A stretch of 64,000 bases of DNA from an uncultured Pseudomonadales bacterium (lineage in GTDB: Bacteria; Pseudomonadota; Gammaproteobacteria; Pseudomonadales; Azotimanducaceae). The stretch's first letter is position 1, and the number at the start of each line of letters is the position of its first letter. A program made the position numbers and the translations under genes. This document shows positions 1 to 8,248 of this stretch, in pieces. Under the pieces are notes generated by a model. That model had not been told where the DNA came from. It did no database searches and was given only the letters and a program-made list of their open reading frames with translations. The DNA lies in NCBI GenBank assembly GCA_958296195.1, contig OY282455.1, positions 3,162,001-3,226,000 on the forward strand, given 5' to 3'.

Positions 1-205
1 ACAGCAGCCGACAGACGCCGCCGAACCGCCGCCGTGAGGCGCGCATCGCAGTGAAGCCCTCTGGCCGAACCCTCGGCTGCATTAATCGCTCCATACCGAA
101 CAGCGGCGCATTTTCGCAAATGTCCACGCCGTTGGCGATAGACTGACGCGCATTTGCCCTTCCGGGCTTGTCCAGCGGCGCTGTTCGGGCGGGCCTCGCC
201 GGCGG

Positions 206-1516
206 TTAACGCGGCGGCGCAACCGAGTCCGTTGCCCTGAGTACACTGGCCGCCGGGCCGGAGACCGGCGCCGGAGAATCACCGGAGTCCGCTTCGTCCA
301 TCGCATTGGCGACGATGACTTGGGAGGTCTGCATGACCACCGGCGTCAGTTCCGTCTGGTCTTGGGCGGGTACGGGGGCGCGCACCCGCATGCGGTGAAG
401 CGTGTAGCCAGCCAAGGCGACGTTCAGCAGCGCCACGAAGTAGTAAAGGCTGGCCGGTCCAAACAGACTCATCGTTTGCGCACCCAATAACGACCCCAAC
501 ATGCCGCCAAGGCCGTTGATCAAAATGATGCTGCCACTGGCGGAGAGGATTTGCCGGCTGTCGAGATGGTCGTTGATGAAGGAGATGGACACCGAGTACA
601 AGGGCTGCACGGCGCCGCCGAGCGCAAACAGCGCCAAGGCCGACGGCCAAACGCCGGGCCGGGCGGCGGCCCAGGGAACCAGCAGGCATAGGGCCGCCGC
701 GGCGGCGGCCAGCACGAGCACGATAAGCCGCCGATCCCGAAGATCGGACAGCTTGCCGATGGGCAGCAGCACGGCCAAACCGCCGGCCATCAGCATGCCC
801 ACCAATATGGAGCTGTCGGTGACGGAATGACCGATCGAGCGCCCAAACACCGCGGTCAGCCACAACAGGGCGCCAAAGGTCATCCCCTGCACGAAAACAG
901 CCGCGGCGCCCAGCGGAGATGTGCGGATAAACCGCTTAAGCTGCAAGCGCTCCGTCACCTCAATGGGCGGCGCGGCGATGGCGCTCAGCAAAACGGGAAT
1001 CATGGCGATGGAGAGAATCACCGAGGCTAGGATGAACGGCTCAAACCCGCCGGGCGACCAGAGGCTCACGGTGAACTGGCCGGCGATGAAGCCAAGCGCA
1101 ACGACGAACATGTAGGCGGCCAGCAGACGGCCTCGGTTGCTGTTGGTGGAAATGGCGTTGAGCCAGCTTTCCGCCACCAGATAGAGGCCCGAAAAGCAGA
1201 AGCCGGTGAGCAGGCGAAACAGAAACCACCAAGCCGGCTCCACATAGATAGAGTGCAGCAGAATCGTCACCGAAGCCACGGACGCCAAGGCCGCAAAGAC
1301 GCGGATGTGCCCCACTTGCCGCACCGACCGAGGCACTAGCCAAGCGCCGAGTAGAAAGCCCATGGAATAGGCGGACATGACCAAGCCGATGGCGTCAAGG
1401 GAAAACTCCTCCATCGTCGCCCGAATGCCCAGCAACGTACCCTGCAGGCCGCCGCAGCAGGCGATCAGGGCCACCCCGAACAACAGGGTTCGAGCAAGCA
1501 TGAAGCGTGTGGTCAT
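206..1516 (-). CDS. MFS transporter (12-TM exporter type)
   Basis: Integral inner-membrane transporter of the major facilitator superfamily, substrate unknown. The 436-residue product is almost wholly hydrophobic, with about twelve membrane segments. An MFS loop motif G-K-L-S-D-L-R-D-R-R at residues 254-263 opens the second half, and N-S-N-R-G-R at 125-130 lies in the first half. The last 55 or so residues are a hydrophilic Pro/Ala/Asp-rich tail. The reading frame stays open upstream, but the ATG at 1516 has an AGGTG ribosome site 8 bases before it and begins directly with a hydrophobic helix, so I chose it. It resembles the YcaD/YfkF-like branch, but I cannot assign a substrate. It stands alone, with no regulator beside it. 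Confidence 0.85.
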   Translation of the reverse strand: MTTRFMLARTLLFGVALIACCGGLQGTLLGIRATMEEFSLDAIGLVMSAYSMGFLLGAWLVPRSVRQVGHIRVFAALASVASVTILLHSIYVEPAWWFLFRLLTGFCFSGLYLVAESWLNAISTNSNRGRLLAAYMFVVALGFIAGQFTVSLWSPGGFEPFILASVILSIAMIPVLLSAIAAPPIEVTERLQLKRFIRTSPLGAAAVFVQGMTFGALLWLTAVFGRSIGHSVTDSSILVGMLMAGGLAVLLPIGKLSDLRDRRLIVLVLAAAAAALCLLVPWAAARPGVWPSALALFALGGAVQPLYSVSISFINDHLDSRQILSASGSIILINGLGGMLGSLLGAQTMSLFGPASLYYFVALLNVALAGYTLHRMRVRAPVPAQDQTELTPVVMQTSQVIVANAMDEADSGDSPAPVSGPAASVLRATDSVAPPR

Positions 1517-1940
1517 GAGCGGTTCACCTAGCGGCCATGCGGTTCCCAAACGGCACTCTTTCGCCCATTGCGCCCACCTCCAATCGCTCTGGACTTCCCT
1601 TGCGAAGAAGCGTTCATGAGGAATGCGGCGCAAGCGGACGAACGCCGCCCCGCAGGTCCGCATCGCGTTCGGCGCAGCTTAGGCCGGTTGTGCAGAAAAG
1701 GCGCCGGCCGGGGCGACGCCTGGGGAAACATGGTTTGCACGGCATCGCTCCTGCAACTCCGCCAGAAGAAGGAAGTGTCCAACCACTTTCCCGCGCCGTC
1801 AACAACTAAGGTCGCTCAGCGACCAAGACGGCAAAACCCCAGCCCTGCGCTTGGGGTTCGCACCCTAGCTGCTTGGGTGCGGAGACAGCCTGTGGCCGAG
1901 ACGAGGGGTGCCGAGACTCAGGCGGAGTAGGCGGAAGGGG
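1517..1940. other. Gene-free stretch upstream of the MFS gene
   Basis: No convincing gene is present. Open frames on both strands here are short, rich in Arg/Pro/Ala and overlap one another, as expected by chance at high G+C. The only structure I see is a run of three hairpins at 1810-1880, listed separately. Confidence 0.5.
1810..1880. other. Three consecutive stem-loops, possible structured RNA
   Basis: Three hairpins lie within 71 bases. The first, 1810-1824, is a perfect 7-bp palindrome about one central base (GGTCGCT/AGCGACC). The second pairs AACCCCA at 1835-1841 with TGGGGTT at 1852-1858. The third pairs GCACCC at 1860-1865 with GGGTGC at 1875-1880. None is followed by a T-tract, so a simple terminator is not indicated. 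A non-coding RNA, an attenuator or the end of a lost mobile element are all possible. Confidence 0.3.
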
Positions 1941-2195
1941 ATGAAAGCAGTGGCGCGGATCTTGCTGCACTCGATCGAATGCCATCGGGCGAGAGCGCAG
2001 ATCATGTTGCCGATCAAGCGTTGCATCAAGGCCATGGAAGGCCGCACCGGTAGCGAGATCGCCCGGCTGACGGAGCCGCATGAAACGCTGAATTGGTATT
2101 ATCTGACCGCGACGGGACTACTGGTGATGCTGGTAATCTACGGTTTCGGCATCGTGCGGGCCGGAACGATGCGGGGTTCCTGGCAAGGAGAATGA
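1941..2195 (+). CDS. Possible small single-span membrane protein
   Basis: An 84-residue open frame with a basic N-terminal half and one plausible membrane helix near residues 52-70, followed by a short charged tail. The ATG at 1941 has GGAAGGGG immediately before it, too close to be a good ribosome site. No family is recognised. It may be a chance ORF, as the surrounding 700 bases look non-coding. Confidence 0.25.
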   Translation: MKAVARILLHSIECHRARAQIMLPIKRCIKAMEGRTGSEIARLTEPHETLNWYYLTATGLLVMLVIYGFGIVRAGTMRGSWQGE

Positions 2196-2295
2196 TATCC
2201 GATTCCGCTGCCGGTTCGCACACACCAGCGTCCAAAACGCGGAAAGCTCGCGCCTGCCCGCAGCTAGTGGCGCAAAACGTTTGGAGGACTGGCAA

Positions 2296-2592
2296 GTGGC
2301 CGAGTTCCTGTATCACCTCAATCTGACACGCCCCGGCTTGTTCAACGACGGCGGCACTGAGACCGAACAGGCCGCGCTGGCGGAACACTTCGCCTGGCTT
2401 GAACACCAGCATGAAGACGGCGTGGTGCGCTTTGCCGGACGCACGACGACCGACGACGAGCGCACCTTCGGCATCGTGGTGTTCGATGCCGCAGACGCGG
2501 CAGAGGCCGAGGCCTTGATGAACGCGGACCCCGCCGTACGGAGCGGCGTAATGTGCGCCACCTTGTTCCCGTTCCGTACGGCGTTCGGCTAA
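2296..2592 (+). CDS. YciI family protein
   Basis: A 98-residue protein matching the small YciI-like fold: an N-terminal strand with a Leu-rich stretch, a central H-x-x-W-L-E-H segment near residues 32-38, and a C-terminal half with D-A-A-D-A-A-E-A-E near 64-72 followed by a D-P-A-V segment, typical of YciI and related ferredoxin-like domains. Biochemical role is unknown for most members. GTG at 2296 is taken as the start because GGAGG lies 8 bases upstream at 2283-2287. It stands alone, with neither neighbour in the same orientation close by. Confidence 0.75.
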   Translation: MAEFLYHLNLTRPGLFNDGGTETEQAALAEHFAWLEHQHEDGVVRFAGRTTTDDERTFGIVVFDAADAAEAEALMNADPAVRSGVMCATLFPFRTAFG

Positions 2593-2685
2593 GCCGGCGG
2601 CCGGGTGGACCGAAAGCACCGCACCCAGTTCAAGCAGGCCACGGATCGTCTCGGCATCTTGTCAGGAGTTGCTCATCTAACCCGC

Positions 2686-2955
2686 TCATTCACCCATTGC
2701 GTTCGGAATGCCGCCACCTTGGTTACACAGTTCCTCGCGCACCACGCGACGCAATCTGTCCTCCAGTTGACCATTGGCGAGGTGCTCGCTCAGCGCTTGG
2801 TTGATCAAAGTCTGGTACCCATGCCCTGTGTTTTCAGCGCGTTTACGGAAGGCAGCCAGAATCTCGCTGTCAAGCATGATCGTAATCCGTAACTTCCCGG
2901 CTTCCTTAGCAACAGCCCCCCTCTCAGCAGCCCCTAGGTCATATTCCCTGCGCAT
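2686..2955 (-). CDS. brnA: BrnA family antitoxin
   Basis: An 89-residue product with a ribbon-helix-helix-type core: a strand K-L-R-I-T-I-M-L-D, then a helix with G-Y-Q-T-L-I-N-Q-A-L, the signature of BrnA antitoxins, which bind BrnT and repress their own promoter. I start it at the ATG at 2955, where AAAGGA lies about 8 bases upstream. This start overlaps the end of brnT by 17 bp, giving the usual toxin-first order. The tail from about residue 57 is Arg/Glu-rich. An ATG at 2982 in the same frame is less well placed. Surrounding DNA is A+T-richer than the neighbours. Confidence 0.88.
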   Translation of the reverse strand: MRREYDLGAAERGAVAKEAGKLRITIMLDSEILAAFRKRAENTGHGYQTLINQALSEHLANGQLEDRLRRVVREELCNQGGGIPNAMGE

Positions 2956-3229
2956 AACTTGTCCTTTCCTTTCGAGTTGCACGACGAGCAGAAATAATCC
3001 GAATTTCCGCTTCGCCGCGGTATGCGTGGATCACCGCCAAAATGCCTCCAAACGCATCGGCACCAACGGTGAGGAACCTTTGCTCTCCTTCGGCGTCTGG
3101 ATCCTCTAAGGTCAACCCCAACGGGTCAGTCAGAACCACCTCGGCATCCGCAAAGGAAACGCCATGAGCAGCCAAGTTCGCACACGCCTTCCGTGCATCC
3201 CAAGTAATGTCCACCGACTCTATATGCAT
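2939..3229 (-). CDS. brnT: BrnT family toxin (ribonuclease)
   Basis: BrnT toxins are small RelE/barnase-like ribonucleases that inhibit translation and are neutralised by BrnA. The product shows the family pattern: a W-D-x-x-K-A-x-x-N-L start, then H-G-V-S-F-x-D-A, a D-P-L segment, a central strand pair containing R-F-L-T-V-G, and a C-terminal R-I-I-S-A-R-R-A-T-R-K-E-R. The ATG at 3229 gives 96 residues. A GTG at 3214 fits the family's usual N-terminus better and sits exactly where a predicted promoter would begin transcription, so the true start may be there. It is co-transcribed with brnA, with a 17-bp overlap. Confidence 0.88.
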   Translation of the reverse strand: MHIESVDITWDARKACANLAAHGVSFADAEVVLTDPLGLTLEDPDAEGEQRFLTVGADAFGGILAVIHAYRGEAEIRIISARRATRKERTSYAQGI

Positions 3230-3249
3230 AAAAATATGTATTAAGTCAA
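3214..3249 (-). promoter_or_regulatory. Predicted brnTA promoter giving a leaderless start
   Basis: On the minus strand TTGACT (3249-3244) and CATATA (3226-3221) are separated by exactly 17 bases. Seven bases further lies GTG at 3214, an in-frame start of brnT. The spacing predicts a nearly leaderless mRNA. The A+T-rich spacer includes the palindrome TATGCATA, a possible BrnA operator. This is prediction only. Confidence 0.45.
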
Positions 3250-3348
3250 TAGGCACATCCCTAACGAGAATGAACCAGACCTCCGCCATCCGCGTTAGAA
3301 TGGCGGCCCAGGGTCGCCCACGCGGCCCGCACAGGAATTCGCAGCGTC

Positions 3349-3930
3349 ATGCCCAGGTTTAGCAGCAACCTCGCCCAGACTAGCGTTCAAGGGGTCTCCA
3401 CCGAGGCGGAGGATCTCATTTTGGTGGACGGCCAAGACGCCGAAGTGGGGTTCCTCGACAAAGCCGCCTGCCATGACGGCAAGGGGGTGCTGCACCGCGC
3501 CTTCTCGGTGTTCCTGTTCAATGGCCGGGGCGAGGTGCTGATTCAGAAGCGGGCGGCGGGCAAGCGCCTGTGGCCGTCCTACTGGTCCAATAGCTGTTGC
3601 TCCCATCCCCGCCGGGGGGAGGCATTGGAGCAGGCCGTGGGGCGGCGGCTCGGTGAGGAACTAGGCTTGGCGGCGCGGCAGGTGCAGGGTTTGGCGTTTC
3701 TCTACAAATTTAAGTACCACGCCGCCTTCGGCGCCGCCGGCAGCGAGCATGAGCTGTGCTCGGTCTTCCGGGCGCAACTAGAAGGGGAACCCTCGGTCAA
3801 CACCACGGAAATTGACGATTGGGCCTGGGTTGCGCCAAGCGTCCTGACCCACCGCCTCCGGGCGCAAGCCGGAGACTTCACCCCTTGGCTGCACTTGGAA
3901 TGGCCGCATTTGCTGGTTGACATGGGTTGA
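3349..3930 (+). CDS. idi: Isopentenyl-diphosphate delta-isomerase, type I
   Basis: Interconverts isopentenyl and dimethylallyl diphosphate for isoprenoid synthesis in the cytoplasm. The 193-residue length is normal for type I (Nudix-fold) enzymes. Residues visible are the catalytic cysteine in N-S-C-C-S-H-P (Cys84, equivalent to E. coli Cys67), the metal-binding His86, the Nudix-like segment R-R-L-G-E-E-L-G at 99-106, and Glu133/Glu135 in S-E-H-E-L-C, the second matching the catalytic glutamate. ATG at 3349 has AGGAA about 12 bases upstream, rather far. It is a single-gene unit followed by an independent rubrerythrin gene. Confidence 0.93.
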   Translation: MPRFSSNLAQTSVQGVSTEAEDLILVDGQDAEVGFLDKAACHDGKGVLHRAFSVFLFNGRGEVLIQKRAAGKRLWPSYWSNSCCSHPRRGEALEQAVGRRLGEELGLAARQVQGLAFLYKFKYHAAFGAAGSEHELCSVFRAQLEGEPSVNTTEIDDWAWVAPSVLTHRLRAQAGDFTPWLHLEWPHLLVDMG

Positions 3931-4029
3931 TAGCCTGCATCTATGGACCCGATTAAAACTTTCAAATGGCTTTGAGCAAAACCTTGCTTATACTGCGCCC
4001 ACTAACCACAGCAAATGAGGGGCAACACC

Positions 4030-4449
4030 ATGGATCTCAGCAGCAGCAACACCCTGCAAAACTTGAAGGACGCCTTCGCCGGCGAATCCCAGGCCAACCG
4101 GCGCTACCTCTACTTCGCCGCCAAGGCGGACATTGAGGGCGAGAACGACGTGGCGGCGGTTTTCCGCTCCACCGCCGAAGGCGAGACGGGCCACGCCCAC
4201 GGCCACCTGGAGTACATGGAGGTCGTTGGGGACCCGGCCACCGGCCTGCCCATCGGCACCACCGGCAACAACTTGAAGGCCGCCATCGCCGGTGAGACCC
4301 ACGAGTACACCGACATGTACCCCGGCATGGCCAAAACCGCCCGCAACGAGGGCTTTGAGGAAATCGCGGACTGGTTTGAGACCCTGGCCAAGGCCGAGCG
4401 CTCCCACGCCAACCGCTTCCAGAAGGCTCTGGACGCGATGGCCGCCTAG
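4030..4449 (+). CDS. Rubrerythrin (diiron domain only)
   Basis: A cytoplasmic diiron peroxidase-type protein that reduces hydrogen peroxide. The 139-residue product is one four-helix bundle with paired ligand motifs: E19 (G-E-S), E52 and H55 (G-E-T-G-H), E89 and E92 (G-E-T-H-E-Y), and E123 and H126 (E-R-S-H). The C-terminal rubredoxin domain of classical rubrerythrin is absent, so electrons must come from a separate partner. ATG at 4030 follows AGGGG by about 7 bases. It heads a same-strand cluster with an Fe-S oxidoreductase and a DUF3501 protein, an association common in proteobacteria. Confidence 0.93.
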   Translation: MDLSSSNTLQNLKDAFAGESQANRRYLYFAAKADIEGENDVAAVFRSTAEGETGHAHGHLEYMEVVGDPATGLPIGTTGNNLKAAIAGETHEYTDMYPGMAKTARNEGFEEIADWFETLAKAERSHANRFQKALDAMAA

Positions 4450-4465
4450 CCCGGCGCTCCATTCC

Positions 4466-4495
4466 CGCCCCCGGGCGCAACGGCGTTCGGGGGCG
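4466..4495 (+). terminator. Stem-loop after the rubrerythrin gene
   Basis: An 8-bp perfect stem (CGCCCCCG at 4466-4473 with CGGGGGCG at 4488-4495) and a 14-base loop lie 17 bases after the rubrerythrin stop and before the next ribosome site. There is no T-tract, so it may attenuate rather than end transcription, leaving rubrerythrin mRNA in excess of the downstream genes. Confidence 0.35.
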
Positions 4496-4526
4496 CCTCC
4501 CAACAGCATTGCAAAGAAGGTTGACC

Positions 4527-5885
4527 GTGGCCGTGCAAACCGAGCCCATGCGGGAAGGCAACTTGGAGGCACCCAAGCGCCAGCCCATCGCTTGGCGCTC
4601 CGAATCCTTCTATGACAAGACGGATCTGGACGGCGAGCTGGAGCGCGTCTTCGACATCTGCCACGGCTGCCGCCGCTGCGTTAATCTCTGCCAAGCCTTC
4701 CCAACCCTGTTCGACCTCGTTGACGAATCGGAAACCTTGGAGGTCGATGGCGTCGCCAAGGAGGACTACGCCAAGGTCGTGGACCAGTGCTTCCTGTGCG
4801 ACCTGTGCGCCGAAACCAAGTGCCCGTACCTGCCACCCCATCCCTGGGCGGTGGACTTCCCGCATCTGATGCTGCGGGCCAAGGCGCAGCGCCACAAAGC
4901 CAAGCAATCCAAATGGCGGGACCGCCTCATCACCAGCACCGACCCGGTGTTTGACCTGCTTTCCCTGCCGGGCGTCGCGCCAATCGCCAACGCGGCGGCG
5001 AAGTCGCCAGCCTTGCGCAAGGCCGGAGAGCGCATCGCCGGCCTGCATCGCGATGCGCCGCTGCCGACATTCGCGTCCAAGCCCCTCACCAAGCGCACCG
5101 ACGCAGTCGTTGGCGGCAGCCTTGAGCCGCGTCCCTGCGAACGCACTACCGGCAAGGTGGCCATCTACGCCACCTGCTACGGTGATCACAACTGCCCCGA
5201 GGTGGTGGAGGACCTGATCGCCGTGCTGAACCACAACGGCGTGCCGGTGAAGGTGCTCAAGGACGCCCGCTGCTGCGGCATGCCGAAAATGGAACTCGGC
5301 GACTTGGAGCGGGTGGCCAAGCTCAAGGACGCCAACCTGCCGCTGTTCCTGGAGGCCATTGACGAAGGCTACGACCTCATGGCCGTCATTCCCTCCTGCG
5401 TGTTGATGTACAAGCAGGAAATTCCGCTGCTGTTTCCCGACGACGAGGGTGCGCAACGGGTCAAGGCGGCGTTCTTCGACCCGTTCGAGTACCTGATGCT
5501 GCGCCACCGGGCCGGGTTGGTGTACACGGACTTTCAGCGCAGCCTCGGCAAGGTGGCCTACCAAGTGGCCTGCCACCAACGGGTGCAAAACATCGGCATG
5601 AAGACCCGGGCGTTCCTCAGCCTCATTGACGGCGCCGAAGTCACCGCCATCGAGCGCTGCTCCGGCCACGACGGCACCTACGCCGCCAAACTGGAAACCT
5701 ACGGCAACGCCATGAAGATCGTCCGCCCGGTGGCCAGAAGGGCCAAGCAGGCGGAGGCGGACCGCTTCGGCTCGGACTGCCCCATGGCCGGGCGCTTGAT
5801 CGGCCACGCCCTAAGCGCCGACGGCGGTGCGGAAGCGCAGGCGGAGCATCCCATCTCCATGGTCCGGTTCGCCTACGGCATTTAG
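4527..5885 (+). CDS. Fe-S oxidoreductase, GlpC/HdrB-like (CCG domains)
   Basis: A 452-residue redox protein with two N-terminal 4Fe-4S motifs (C45, C48, C51, C55; then C88, C91, C94 and C99) and two cysteine-rich CCG-type domains. The first has D-A-R-C-C-G-M-P near residue 250. The second carries C-S-G-H-D-G in place of C-C-G, a serine variant that I believe occurs in the rubrerythrin-linked subgroup. Such proteins move electrons in the cytoplasm or at the membrane face and probably reduce the diiron partner, though that is inference. GTG at 4527 is chosen because AAGAAGG lies 6 bases upstream. It is followed by the DUF3501 gene after 43 bp. Confidence 0.85.
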   Translation: MAVQTEPMREGNLEAPKRQPIAWRSESFYDKTDLDGELERVFDICHGCRRCVNLCQAFPTLFDLVDESETLEVDGVAKEDYAKVVDQCFLCDLCAETKCPYLPPHPWAVDFPHLMLRAKAQRHKAKQSKWRDRLITSTDPVFDLLSLPGVAPIANAAAKSPALRKAGERIAGLHRDAPLPTFASKPLTKRTDAVVGGSLEPRPCERTTGKVAIYATCYGDHNCPEVVEDLIAVLNHNGVPVKVLKDARCCGMPKMELGDLERVAKLKDANLPLFLEAIDEGYDLMAVIPSCVLMYKQEIPLLFPDDEGAQRVKAAFFDPFEYLMLRHRAGLVYTDFQRSLGKVAYQVACHQRVQNIGMKTRAFLSLIDGAEVTAIERCSGHDGTYAAKLETYGNAMKIVRPVARRAKQAEADRFGSDCPMAGRLIGHALSADGGAEAQAEHPISMVRFAYGI

Positions 5886-5928
5886 CGGGGCCGGCCAGCA
5901 GTCAACTGACTTACGCAACCGACCGACA

Positions 5929-6513
5929 ATGAAAAAACTTGATCGAACCAAGCTGTGGACCCTGGAGCGCTACGCCAGCGAGCGGGCGGCGTTCCGCAAG
6001 CAGGTCATTGCCCACAAGCAGCGCCGGCGCCTGCCGCTGAACGCGCACACCACCCTAAACTTCGAGGACTTTCTGACCATGAAGTACCAGGTGCAGGAGA
6101 TGCTGCGGGTGGAGCGCATCTTCGAGCCGGACGAAATTCAAGCGGAAATAAACACCTACAACCCCCTCATCCCGGATGGCGACAACTGGAAGGCCACGCT
6201 AATGGTGGAGTATCCGGACGTGGAGGAGCGCCGTCGCGCCTTGGCACAGCTCAGGAACTTGGAACGCCATGTGTGGACTCAAGCCGGCAAAGGCGCAAGG
6301 CTCTACGCCGTCGCCAACGAAGACCTCGAGCGCAGCAACGAGGAAAAGACCGCCGCCGTCCATTTCCTGCGCTTCCAACTCACCCCAGCCTTCGTCGCTG
6401 CCTTGAACCGAGCCGCCCCACTAAGCTTCGGCATCGACCATGAACGGATGCGGTGCGCCGTGGAAGCACCAGCCGAAGTGCGGAGTTCCCTGATGGAAGA
6501 CCTCAACCGCTGA
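5929..6513 (+). CDS. DUF3501 family protein
   Basis: A 194-residue soluble protein of unknown function with the typical family opening M-K-K-L-D-R, then N-F-E-D-F-L-T-M-K-Y-Q-V-Q-E-M-L-R-V-E-R-like sequence near residues 44-63 and an acidic D-E-I-Q-A-E-I segment after it. DUF3501 genes are repeatedly found beside rubrerythrin and CCG-domain Fe-S oxidoreductases, as here, which suggests a shared redox or peroxide-defence role. The ATG at 5929 has no strong ribosome site, so coupling to the upstream gene is likely. Confidence 0.82.
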   Translation: MKKLDRTKLWTLERYASERAAFRKQVIAHKQRRRLPLNAHTTLNFEDFLTMKYQVQEMLRVERIFEPDEIQAEINTYNPLIPDGDNWKATLMVEYPDVEERRRALAQLRNLERHVWTQAGKGARLYAVANEDLERSNEEKTAAVHFLRFQLTPAFVAALNRAAPLSFGIDHERMRCAVEAPAEVRSSLMEDLNR

Positions 6514-6590
6514 TCCGCAAGGACTCTCCCATAGCGAACTCGGCACCGCCATGAGCCACGCCCCCTGCCCACTCATGCCGCAAGGCAGCC

Positions 6591-6616
6591 CGCTCTAGGC
6601 GATTCTTCCTAGAGTG
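6591..6616. terminator. Stem-loop between convergent DUF3501 and oxyR genes
   Basis: CTCTAGG at 6593-6599 pairs with CCTAGAG at 6608-6614 across an 8-base loop, extended by a G-T wobble and a C-G pair. It lies between two genes that converge, so it could serve as a bidirectional terminator. There is no clear T-run on either side. The rest of this roughly 245-base gap shows nothing. Confidence 0.35.
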
Positions 6617-6759
6617 CTCCACCAATCTCTTTCCAGGAGCGGCGCCATCTCAAAGCCGCAGACGGCAGCTAGTGGTGGGGATATTGGAACAAGCGGCTTG
6701 GTGGAATATGCGGGCTAGTTATTCATGGCAGCGGGGCACTAGAGGTCCTCGAACCGCCT

Positions 6760-7653
6760 TCATCGCCGGCCTCGGCCCGCCACCCCCTGCTGCAGCGCCT
6801 CGGTCAGTTCACGGAGCACGGCGGTGCGCGGGGAGCTGGACCGCCAGCAGATGCCGATGACGCGGTGCGGCCCCTTGCGGCTGGAGAAGGGGATGTAGCA
6901 CACGCCGGTGCCCTTGGTGACCGCCAGTTCCGGCATGAGGGTGACGCCGACGCCGGCGGCGACTAGCTGCCGCAGGGTTTCGATGCTGGTGGCGCGGAAG
7001 CTGGTGTTCTCCACGGCGTTGCGGGACTTGCAGATCTCCAGCGCCTGGTCGCGCAGGCAGTGGCCGTCCTCCAGCAGCAGCACTTGCTCCTGGTCCAGCT
7101 CCGCCTCGCGAATGGCCTTGCGCCCAGCTTTTGGATGACTGGACGGGACCGCGAAGTAGAAGGGCTCCTCAAAAAGCGGCCTCTGCACCACCTCATCCTC
7201 CTGCACCGGCAACGCCAGAACGACGGCGTCCAACTCCCCTTCCTGCAACTGCGCCATGATGTTGGCCGTTTGCCCCTCAAAGAGTTGAATGCGCAAATTG
7301 GGCAGCGCCCGGCGCACGGGGGCCAGCACCAAGGGCAGCAGATAGGGCGCCACCGTCGGAATGATGCCAAGGCGGAAGTTGCCGCCAAGCGGGTCCCGAT
7401 GGCCATCCGCTATGCGCACCAACTCATTGACGTTCCTCAGCACCACCCCGGCCTGGGCGACGATGGAGTGGCCGGCCGGAGTCAGCATCACTTGGCGGCG
7501 GCTGCGTTCAAACAGAACCACCCCCAAGGTCTCCTCCAGCTTCTTGACCTGGGTGGAAAGGGTGGGCTGGCTGACGAAGCAAGCGTCTGCGGCGCGGCCA
7601 AAGTGCCGATGCTCCGCCACCGCCACCAAGTATTTGAGGTCCCTAAGATTCAT
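6760..7653 (-). CDS. oxyR: Hydrogen peroxide-inducible regulator OxyR
   Basis: A LysR-family transcription factor activated by disulphide formation. The 297-residue length is typical. The N-terminal winged helix-turn-helix spans roughly residues 1-60, with R-A-A-D-A-C-F-V-S-Q-P-T-L-S. The redox pair is C199 in D-G-H-C-L-R-D-Q and C208 in E-I-C-K, the same numbers as in E. coli OxyR. The segment S-F-R-A-T-S-I-E-T-L-R after it is also OxyR-specific. It converges with the rubrerythrin / Fe-S / DUF3501 cluster, so peroxide control of that cluster is plausible but not shown. Confidence 0.93.
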   Translation of the reverse strand: MNLRDLKYLVAVAEHRHFGRAADACFVSQPTLSTQVKKLEETLGVVLFERSRRQVMLTPAGHSIVAQAGVVLRNVNELVRIADGHRDPLGGNFRLGIIPTVAPYLLPLVLAPVRRALPNLRIQLFEGQTANIMAQLQEGELDAVVLALPVQEDEVVQRPLFEEPFYFAVPSSHPKAGRKAIREAELDQEQVLLLEDGHCLRDQALEICKSRNAVENTSFRATSIETLRQLVAAGVGVTLMPELAVTKGTGVCYIPFSSRKGPHRVIGICWRSSSPRTAVLRELTEALQQGVAGRGRR

Positions 7654-7828
7654 GGAGACGAGCCCATTTTTGAAGCCATGTTACCCCCACGCATATCAGT
7701 GCCGCAGCGCCGGGCTTGCGCCTTCCAGCCGCCCTGTTGCAGCGCCGGTGAAAGCTGCAAATGCCATGCAGCCTACTGAAATCGACGGTTTTTCACTGCA
7801 CAACACACCGTTCGGCGCCATCTCGGCG

Positions 7829-8248
7829 CTAGGGAGTTTGACCGGATGGGAGCATATAGTCGATGGCGGCGGCGAGTTCCGCTTCGGTGCAGTCAAAGCA
7901 CATGCCCTTGGCCGGCATTCCCGGCGTGACCCCGGCTAGAGTGACCTGCAGCATGACCTCCCGGCCCTTGGCGATGCGCGGCGCCCAAGCCGCCGCGTCG
8001 CCCAGCTTCGGGGCGCCGGCCACACCGGGCGTGTGGCAGGAGAAGCAGTAGCGTTCGTAAACGAACTGGCCGGAGCGCGAAGCCGGCGGCTGTGCGCCGC
8101 CCCCGTCCGCCGCCGGCGGCCCACCCTCCGTGCAGGCGGCCAAGGCAAGGCCGGCGGCGCCCAGCAGACAGCAACGCAGCAGGGCGGCCCACCCACAAAG
8201 TGGCGTCCTGTTGCTGTCGCCAACACCTTTTTCAAAACTGGACTGCAT
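7829..8248 (-). CDS. Cytochrome c5-like monohaem lipoprotein
   Basis: A 139-residue exported class I cytochrome c. A hydrophobic signal ends in the lipobox L-A-A-C39, so it is probably a membrane-anchored lipoprotein on the periplasmic side. The haem site is C68-F-S-C71-H72, with Met111 in P-G-M-P-A-K-G as likely sixth ligand. The extra pair C117-x-x-C120 in C-F-D-C is diagnostic of cytochrome c5. A Gly/Pro/Ala linker separates anchor and haem domain. It would shuttle electrons to a terminal oxidase or reductase. It stands alone, and the 175 bases between it and oxyR show no further gene. Confidence 0.9.
   Translation of the reverse strand: MQSSFEKGVGDSNRTPLCGWAALLRCCLLGAAGLALAACTEGGPPAADGGGAQPPASRSGQFVYERYCFSCHTPGVAGAPKLGDAAAWAPRIAKGREVMLQVTLAGVTPGMPAKGMCFDCTEAELAAAIDYMLPSGQTP

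Noticed and set aside
1806..2081. 91-codon minus-strand frame
   Set aside because: It overlaps the hairpins and the possible small membrane gene. Pro/Arg/Gln-rich composition suggests a chance frame.
4446..5807. 453-codon frame on the minus strand opposite the Fe-S oxidoreductase
   Set aside because: It is antisense to a clear gene with motif-rich sequence, and its product is rich in Gly/Val/His with no motif. A high-G+C shadow.
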